Positions 58,385-64,000 of a stretch of 64,000 nucleotides of DNA are shown here, piece by piece. The translations under genes and the position numbers were made by a program. The number at the start of each line of letters is the position of its first letter. Within the stretch, counting starts at the first letter, position 1. The notes beneath the pieces are model-generated. The model was not told where the DNA came from, did not search any database, and was given only the letters and a program-made list of their open reading frames with translations. Origin of the DNA: Aselliscus stoliczkanus (taxonomy: Eukaryota > Chordata > Mammalia > Chiroptera > Hipposideridae); the NCBI GenBank assembly GCA_033961575.1, contig CM066728.1, forward strand, positions 37,944,352 through 38,008,351, written 5' to 3'.

Positions 58385-58515
58385 TTGTGTTATTCTCCAC
58401 TCATTAATTAGACTGCATTGAGAATAGAGATTGAGTCTTTTTTTTTTTCATTTATTTTCCTTGTGTTTACCGCAATGCCAGGTACATTATAAATACCCAG
58501 TGAATGTATTTTGAA
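58385..58515 (+). repeat. L2 LINE 3'-end fragment
   Basis: AATAGAGATTGAGTC, GTTTACCGCAATGCCAGGTA and AAATACCCAGTGAATGTATT match the sense strand of an L2 3' end. Confidence 0.6.
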
Positions 58516-58519
58516 TAGA

Positions 58520-59060
58520 AAAAAGGAATTAATTGTTAAATCAAAGTTTTTAAGTGAAATAGGTGTAAATGGGAGGCTAACTTCTAAAGTCTGAAATTGC
58601 CTAGAAATTCTGTTCAGAATCTTCACACATCTTCATCTATTTTCTTACAATCTAAATATACGTTCCCTCAAATATTAAAGACAGCAGTGAAATTAATTCT
58701 TATTCATTTTTTTTTCTATGAGTTGGGGTGTATATGTGCTTGTTTGAATTTGTGTAGTTCTATTTAAACTAAACAGAAGAAGAGGAGCAAATATGTGAGG
58801 TATCAATTCCCTGTTTACCAACAAGAAAAATCTCAGAAAGTTAAAAATGGTCAGACTCTTAGTGAAAGAAAACTAGTGTTCAAACTCAGTTCTTTCTGAT
58901 GCCCAAGTCAGTGTTCTTTTTTTATTTAATAGAAACCAAACTTTGTGTATTTCTTATTGTTCAAGTAATGTAATTAATGATAGAAAAATTAGAAAGTTGA
59001 GATGATCAAAATGAAACAAAGCAAAAGGAAAAAAAAAATCTATGATTTCATCATTCAGAG
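58520..59060. other. Unassigned sequence
   Basis: Nothing recognised. Confidence 0.35.
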
Positions 59061-59078
59061 CCAACCATTGTTAACATT

Positions 59079-59499
59079 CTTTTTTTAAAGATTTTATTGG
59101 GGAGCTAGGGGAGGGGAACAGCATTGGGGAACCAGGGAAGGGGAACAGACCAGTTGCTGTCCTTTTGTTCTTCAGTCTAGTTGTGGAGGACCAAGTTGGT
59201 ATTATCATTGTGCTCTTCCCAGGTGAGGCAGATCAGTCGCCAACCATTGGATGGCCGCTCACAGTGACTCACGGGCAACTCACACCGGTCACTCACATGG
59301 TAGCTTACAGCAGCCCACTGCAGCCTACACCAGTGCCGGCAACTCACAGCAGCCCAGCTCGAGGTGGAGCTGTTGTTCACCAACTTAGCTGTAGAGGGCA
59401 CAGCATCGCTGGCCCTAATGTGGGATCCGAACCGGGGGCCTGCTCTTCAGAGCTCACGCTCCCAAGCCAACTCTTAACCAATAAGCCACTCAGCCAGCT
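59079..59499 (-). mobile_element. Long composite tRNA-derived SINE (copy 9)
   Basis: A perfect 14-bp target duplication, CCATTGTTAACATT, lies at 59065-59078 and 59500-59513. In reverse complement it has the composite body with two terminal units. It forms an inverted pair with the copy at 60151, about 650 bp away. Confidence 0.93.
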
Positions 59500-59529
59500 C
59501 CATTGTTAACATTTTTGTGCATATTTGCA

Positions 59530-59551
59530 TACACACACACACACACACACA
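59530..59551. repeat. (CA)n microsatellite
   Basis: Eleven CA units; a short duplication containing CACACTTTTATCACA follows at about 59557-59592. Confidence 0.9.
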
Positions 59552-59680
59552 TTACATACACACTTTTATCACACAGACACACTTTTATCACAAAAATGGA
59601 AGAACGCTAACTTTAATCTTCCGTAATCTCCCTTTTTGCTAAACATATGATAACTCCTGTCTCTATTCATTTATTCCAGA

Positions 59681-59872
59681 GTTTTTCAACCTCAGCATTA
59701 TTGACACTTGGGCCAAACAACTCTTTGTTGGGATGGGGGTGCTTTCCTTGCATTGTAGGTTATTCAGGATCCTTGGACTTTACCCACTAGATGCTATTAG
59801 TACCACTCCCCACTTCATTGTGGCAACCAAAAATGTCTCCAGACATTCCAAATATCCCCTGGGAGACAAAAT
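59681..59872 (-). mobile_element. MER20 (hAT-Charlie DNA transposon) remnant
   Basis: TTTTTCAACCTCAGCATTAT, TTGCATTGTAGGTTATTCAG and AAAAATGTCTCCAGACATTC match the antisense of MER20; its right end is incomplete. Confidence 0.82.
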
Positions 59873-60150
59873 TAATTAATATAATAATATATGTTAATCA
59901 TTTTTCTTTTCTTGATACCTATCTACCTGATAGATATTAGAAAATCAATATTAAATATTTTGCGTTTTGATTTTTATATTTTGTTTTAGAAATACTATCA
60001 AATGACTAGGCATTTTTTAAAATTCAAGGTTTTGAACTCTTTATTAAACTATGAAGTAATGCCACCACACTCAGAAGAATTTTTTCTCATCTTAGAATAT
60101 GTCCTTCATAGGATCCATGGAGTTGTTATTGTTTAAAATTTAAAAGTTGG

Positions 60151-60606
60151 GGCCGGCCGAGTGGCGCATTGGTTAAGCGCTGGTTTTGGGATGCCAGCGG
60201 CCCCGGTTCAGATCCCACATGAGGGCCAGTGACACTGCCCTCTACAGCTAACAACAGCTCCACCTGGAGCTGGGCTGTGCGAGCCCCGGTGATGGTGTGG
60301 GCTGCAGCTCCTGCTGCAGTGGGCTGCCATAGGCTACAGTGAGTGGCCCGCAGCCAGCGTGAGCGGCTGGCAGCCAAGCGTGAGCTGCCAATAGCCGCGA
60401 TGAGCGACATCCAGAGGCCAGCGACCGATCTGCCTCATCCGGGAAGAGCACAATGACGATACCAACAGTGAAGCAACATTCGCTGCAACTAAACTGAAGA
60501 ACAAAAAGACAGCAACTTGTCTGTTCCCCTTCCCCGATTCCCCAATGCTGTTCCCCTCTGCCAATTCCCCAATAAAATCTTTAAAAAAATAAATAAATAA
60601 AAAAAT
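60151..60606 (+). mobile_element. Long composite tRNA-derived SINE (copy 10)
   Basis: A perfect 9-bp target duplication, AAAAGTTGG, lies at 60142-60150 and 60607-60615. It shares the subfamily changes of copy 3 (8574): TTTTGGGATGCC in the head and AACAGTGAAGCAAC in the body. It has two terminal units and a (TAAA)-rich tail. Low divergence from copy 3 suggests recent activity of this subfamily. Confidence 0.93.
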
Positions 60607-60801
60607 AAAAGTTGGCTTTGAGTGAGTAAAGCATAAGTTATCTCAAAGCAAAGGTATAGTAGCATCATGAGAAAAGCGTTAGGACTAATGGCCTTTGGGA
60701 GGAATTAATTCGCTAAATGAGTGATCTTAATAAAGTTTCCATGCACAGACATAATGTGTTTGATAGATTTTTTATCATTGTAACCTCTTTTATATTTTTA
60801 G

Positions 60802-60966
60802 GTTTTTTTGTTTGTTTGTTTGTTTGTTTGTTTTTAGCTGAGCCATCCTGCCACCGTTGGCAGCTTAGCAGCAGCTCAGCTCAGGCTAGACATCGAACTG
60901 CTGTTGTTCAGAGCTCAGCTCATACTCTTCAGTGAGTCTTAACCAACTGAGCCACTTGACCGGCCC
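60802..60966 (-). mobile_element. tRNA-derived SINE, second family (GGCTCAG type)
   Basis: A perfect 12-bp target duplication, TTATATTTTTAG, lies at 60790-60801 and 60967-60978. In reverse complement it reads GGGCCGGTCAAGTGGCTCAG at its head. Its body shares words with the copies at 6848 and 12519. Its tail has expanded to a (CAAA)n block (plus-strand GTTT repeats). Confidence 0.92.
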
Positions 60967-61148
60967 TTATATTTTTAGTTTTTAAAAGACTTATAAAATA
61001 AAGACATTCTTACACTGAAAATTCATAAATGTCTTTCAAAGACTATTAAAAAAGTTCAGGGAAAAATTTTAATCTGTTATATCTTACTTTTAATTTTTTT
61101 TTTTTAATTTTTAAATGAAACACATATATAGAAAATTTCATAAAACAT

Positions 61149-61163
61149 AAAAATGCAGTTTAA
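61149..61163. repeat. Predicted target-site duplication for the U6/L1 insertion
   Basis: AAAAATGCAGTTTAA immediately precedes the U6 copy and starts at an A-run that fits an L1 endonuclease nick. Its partner would lie after the L1 A-tail, outside the window, so this is only a prediction. Confidence 0.35.
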
Positions 61164-61169
61164 GTGCTC

Positions 61170-61220
<51 letters not shown>

Positions 61221-61270
61221 GGCCCCTGCGCAAGGATGACACGCAAATTCGTGAAGCGTTCCATATTTTT
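61164..61270 (+). ncRNA. RNU6: Full-length U6 snRNA sequence, probably a retro-copy
   Basis: All 107 nt match the canonical mammalian U6 snRNA from memory, from GTGCTCGCTTCGGCAGCACA to the terminal T run. U6 is the pol III-transcribed spliceosomal RNA that pairs with the 5' splice site and U2. The upstream 80 bp show no convincing proximal sequence element. The TATATA at 61125-61130 is about 34-39 bp upstream, further than the usual -30. Immediately downstream begins L1 5' sequence with no A-tail between. I therefore favour a retrotransposed copy joined to an L1 over a functional gene, although the RNA sequence itself is perfect. Confidence 0.85.
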
Positions 61271-61499
61271 AGCAGACAAACTGAAGAGAGCTTGGTGGAC
61301 TTTAGCCTAGACCAGCACGGGTATTTTTGGTTTGTTTGGTTTTATTCTGTTTTGTTTTCCCTTTATTGGCTGCTTATCTTGATTGTTTTTGGTTTTTATT
61401 TCTATTTCATTATAATCATATTGTAGTTTTTAATATAGGCATATATATATAGGTGTATATAGGTGAATATATGTCCATATATATGGGTGTGTAGACAAA

Positions 61500-61860
61500 T
61501 ATATATATATATTTTTTTCCTTTTTTCTTTTTCTTTTTCTTTCTTTTCTTTTTCTTTTTTCCCCACCCTCACTTTCTCTCTTATTCATTCTTCTCACTGC
61601 TATACTTTTCCTCTTTTCCTTTTTTCTGCAAATTTTATTTTTTAAATTTTTCTTACTTTTTTTATTATTATTTTAGTTTATTTTTATTTTTTATTTTTTA
61701 GGTATAGCTAATCGGTTTCTCATGTTTATTCTATTTTTTATTTTAGGATATTGTATTTTATTTTGTTTCCTCTTCTGTTATTATTGAGTATGTGGTTTTT
61801 GTTTTGTTTCTGTTTGTTTTCTTCATTAGTATGATTGATATTTCTGTACAAGTTGACTGT
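61500..61860 (+). repeat. Pyrimidine/T-rich low-complexity tract in L1 5' UTR
   Basis: Over 300 bp of T- and CT-rich sequence with TA-rich start. It may be part of this L1's 5' UTR or an expanded simple repeat. Confidence 0.7.
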
Positions 61861-62407
61861 AGTTTGATGGTTGGTTGTTTTTAATTGTGCTAGCATTTGG
61901 TTTCCTTTGGTGGCTGCGGAGGTTGTTCTTGTTGATCTGTTATGCTCTAAAATCACTCTGCAGCAGTGGGTCCAAACAAACAGACACAAGAATCATCATA
62001 CCCGGAGGCCAACTTTAGATAAAACCAGAGCATTTCTGGGTTTGACATACAAGAGTCACACCCAAAAAGAAGTTACTACAGGTACTAAGACCCATAGGGT
62101 CCAAGTTTCATCAGAGGGGTCAATCCTCTCACAGCAGCTCATAAACTGCAGACGCTGCTGATCCTCACAGCTAATCAATCTGGGGAGTCAATCCCACCTA
62201 CTGACAAACCAAAAGTAATCAAAACTAAAACTTCAACAAGTGAGGACGCACGACACAAGGAACACCTCAGATACAAGCACAGGAGAATAGGGAGACTGAG
62301 TAATTCAAATATAAAGGACACACACCATATAAGTTTACCCAGAAAAGACTGAGAAATCTGGGGGATCTATCTGTTATATTGAAGCAAACACAAAGAGTAA
62401 GCCAGAA

Positions 62408-63283
62408 TGGGGAGACAAAGAAACATAACACAAATAAAAGAACAGAAGAAACTTCCTGAATCTGTGGAAATAGAGGAAATAGAGGTAACCAACCTATCGA
62501 GACAGAGTTCAGAACACTGATTATTAGAATGTTCAAGAAATTAATGAAAATATAAAGAAGGATAGAGAAATCATGAAAAGCAACCAGCTAGAACTTAAGA
62601 ACACAATTACTGAATTAAATAACAAACTTGATGGAATCACTAGCAGACTGGATGAAGCAGAAAATCGAATCAGTGACTTAGAAGACAAAATAGCAGAGAT
62701 CACCCATGCGGTACAACAAAAAGAAAAAAAAGAATGAAAAACATGGAAAATAGTTTAAGAGAGCTGGGGGACAACATCAGACGCAATAACCTAAGGGTCA
62801 TTGGAGTACCAGAAGGGAGAAGAGAGGGAGCAAGGGATTGAGAATATATTTGAAGTAATAATGTCTGAAAACTTCCCTAACCTGGCAAAGGACATTGAAA
62901 TACAAGCCCAGGAAGTGCAGAGAGTTCCAAACAGGATGATTCCAAACAGGCCCACTCCAAGACACATTATAGTGAAAATGGCAAAGGTTAAGGACAAAGA
63001 CAGAATCCTTAAAGCAGCAAGGGAAAGGCAGCAAGTTACTTACAAGGGTACCCCCATAAGATTATCAGCTGACTTTTCTACAGAAACTTTGCAGGCCAGA
63101 AGAGAGTGGCAGGAGGTTTTCAAAGTGATGAAAAATAAAGGCCTACAACCAAGATTGCTGTATCCAGCAAGGTTATCATTTAAAATCGAAGGCGAGATAA
63201 GGAGCTTTGCAGAAAAAAATAAGTTAAGGGAATTCATTATCACCAAGCCAGCTTTGCAGGAAATGCTAAAAGGGCTTCTTTAA
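62408..63283 (+). pseudogene. L1 ORF1 (RNA-binding chaperone), frameshifted
   Basis: The N-terminal part starts at an ATG near 62408 (MGRQRNITQIKEQ), then shifts frame near 62500. The coiled-coil text (NQLELKNTITELNNKL, then RLDEAENRISDLEDKI) is in a second frame, about 62580-62735, and ends at a TGA. The RRM start (NNLRVIGVPEG) follows near 62786. The RRM and C-terminal domain are open from 62801 to 63283 (ENFPNLAKDIEIQAQEVQRV, RPTPRHIIVKMAKVKDKDRI, then LQARREWQEVFKVMKNKGLQ). At least two frame breaks make it non-functional. Identity rests on strong family resemblance. Confidence 0.9.
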
Positions 63284-63330
63284 GTAGAAGAGAAAACAAC
63301 CTATGAAAGACTACGAACACAAATAAGAAA

Positions 63331-64000
63331 ATGGCAATAAATACACACCTATCAATAATCACAATAAATGAAAATGGATTAAATGCTCCAATAAAAAGAC
63401 ATAGGGTGGCTGAATGGATAAGAAAGCAAGACCCCAGTATATGCTGTATACAAGAGACTCACCTCAGATCCAAAGACTCATACAGGCTGAAAGTAAAGGG
63501 ATGGAGTAAAATATTTCATGCAAATGGTACTGAGAAAAAAGCTGGAGTAGCGATACTTATATCAGATAAAATGGACTTTAAATTGAAGAATATAACAAAG
63601 GACAAAGAAGGACACTTCATAGTAATGAAGGGATTGATCCAACAAGAGGACATAACTCTAGTAAACATCTATGCACCTAACATAGGAGCCCCTAAATATA
63701 TAAAACAGATATTGTCAGACATAAAGACAGAGATCAACAGTAACACTATCATAGTAGGGGACTTCAACACCCCGCTGTCTCTAATGGACAGATCCTCCAG
63801 ACAGAAAATCAATGTGGAAACAGCGACCTTAAATGACACATTAGACCAGCTGGATTTAACAGACATTTTCAGAGCATTTCATCCCAAAGCTACAGAATAT
63901 ACATTCTTTTCAAGTGCACATGGAACATTTTCTAAGATAGACCACATGTTAGGCCACAAAACAAGTCTCAATAAATTTAAGAAGATTGAAATCATTTCAA
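63331..64000 (+). CDS. L1 ORF2, N-terminal endonuclease domain (partial, open to window end)
   Basis: The ATG at 63331 (AGAAAATGGCA context) opens a frame that runs 223 codons with no stop and leaves the window. This is the apurinic-type endonuclease of L1 ORF2p, which nicks target DNA at TTTT/AA-like sites. Hallmarks in order are: NENGLN near residue 18-23, QETH near 45-48 (catalytic Glu), IYAPN near 120-124, GDFN near 147-150 (catalytic Asp-x-Asn) and IDH near 210-212. All positions I can check are intact. The RT and C-terminal domains lie outside the window, so whether ORF2 as a whole is intact is unknown. With ORF1 broken, the element could not be autonomous. Confidence 0.9.
   Translation, partial: MAINTHLSIITINENGLNAPIKRHRVAEWIRKQDPSICCIQETHLRSKDSYRLKVKGWSKIFHANGTEKKAGVAILISDKMDFKLKNITKDKEGHFIVMKGLIQQEDITLVNIYAPNIGAPKYIKQILSDIKTEINSNTIIVGDFNTPLSLMDRSSRQKINVETATLNDTLDQLDLTDIFRAFHPKATEYTFFSSAHGTFSKIDHMLGHKTSLNKFKKIEIIS

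Larger units (their letters stand above)
61271..64000 (+). mobile_element. Near-complete L1 LINE, runs off the right end
   Basis: The 5' UTR of about 1.1-1.2 kb begins right after U6 and includes a T- and pyrimidine-rich part (about 61500-61860) and a more balanced part to about 62400. ORF1 (about 62408-63283) is frameshifted. ORF2 starts at 63331 and stays open to the window edge. Protein-level identity to known mammalian L1s is high and decay is low, so this is the youngest L1 in the window. Confidence 0.88.

Noticed and set aside
61164..61270. Functional U6 snRNA gene
   Set aside because: The RNA sequence is perfect, but I saw no proximal sequence element, the TATA-like motif is at the wrong distance, and L1 sequence abuts the 3' end. 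I kept it as a U6 copy but not as a proven gene.
1..64000. CRISPR arrays, bacterial operons, riboswitches, prophage
   Set aside because: All direct repeats found are dispersed transposons, target duplications or microsatellites. Composition and repeat families are mammalian.

Overview
This window looks like nuclear DNA from a bat (Chiroptera). The 177-bp element at 51497-51673 matches, from memory, the VES-type bat SINE. At least eighteen tRNA-derived SINEs with GGCCGGCC heads surround it and resemble SINEs of horseshoe-bat relatives, so Rhinolophoidea is plausible but unproven. The sequence is AT-rich, has no bacterial-style gene density, and is dominated by interspersed repeats. I found no complete host protein-coding gene. 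Nearly all long reading frames are L1 ORF2 remnants, the antisense strand of one long SINE family, or GC-driven frames in two CpG islands.

Layout: 1-2600 is mostly unassigned. An old L1 (about 2600-9056, + strand) is broken by five SINEs and an 80-bp mariner-type MITE. A second old L1 (about 9955-15296) keeps its 5' UTR, ORF1 and part of ORF2, carries another MITE and SINE, and has a 5'-truncated L1 nested inside it. A younger 5'-truncated L1 (17891-21275) has a perfect 13-bp target duplication. From 21.3 to 33.9 kb there are ancient repeats (L2-like, MIR, MER20), a tiny U6 fragment with its own 13-bp target duplication, an L1 3' end and one long SINE.

A CpG island at about 33.89-35.28 kb is the best evidence for a host gene. 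It has four CCAAT boxes, GC boxes, a strong minus-strand splice donor at 34562/34561 and a near-perfect RFX X-box at 34514-34528. I infer a promoter and non-coding first exon of a leftward gene, possibly with a divergent rightward transcript. A second, shorter CpG island lies at about 56.1-56.77 kb.

Between 36 and 60 kb are more SINEs in both orientations, a HAL1 element, a MADE1-like hairpin, an L1 with a 5' inversion (44.1-45.35 kb), an antisense L1 (48.7-50.28 kb), an MLT1-type solo LTR with a 5-bp target duplication, MIRs, and many microsatellites. At the right end a full-length, sequence-perfect U6 snRNA copy (61164-61270) directly abuts the T-rich 5' end of an L1. That L1's ORF1 is frameshifted, but its ORF2 endonuclease is open to the window edge. 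This looks like a U6/L1 chimeric retrotransposition product.

The repeats do not form a pathway. They record successive waves of LINE-driven retrotransposition (L2/MIR, HAL1, old L1, young L1 with SINEs) and DNA-transposon bursts (MER20/MER5, then mariner MITEs).
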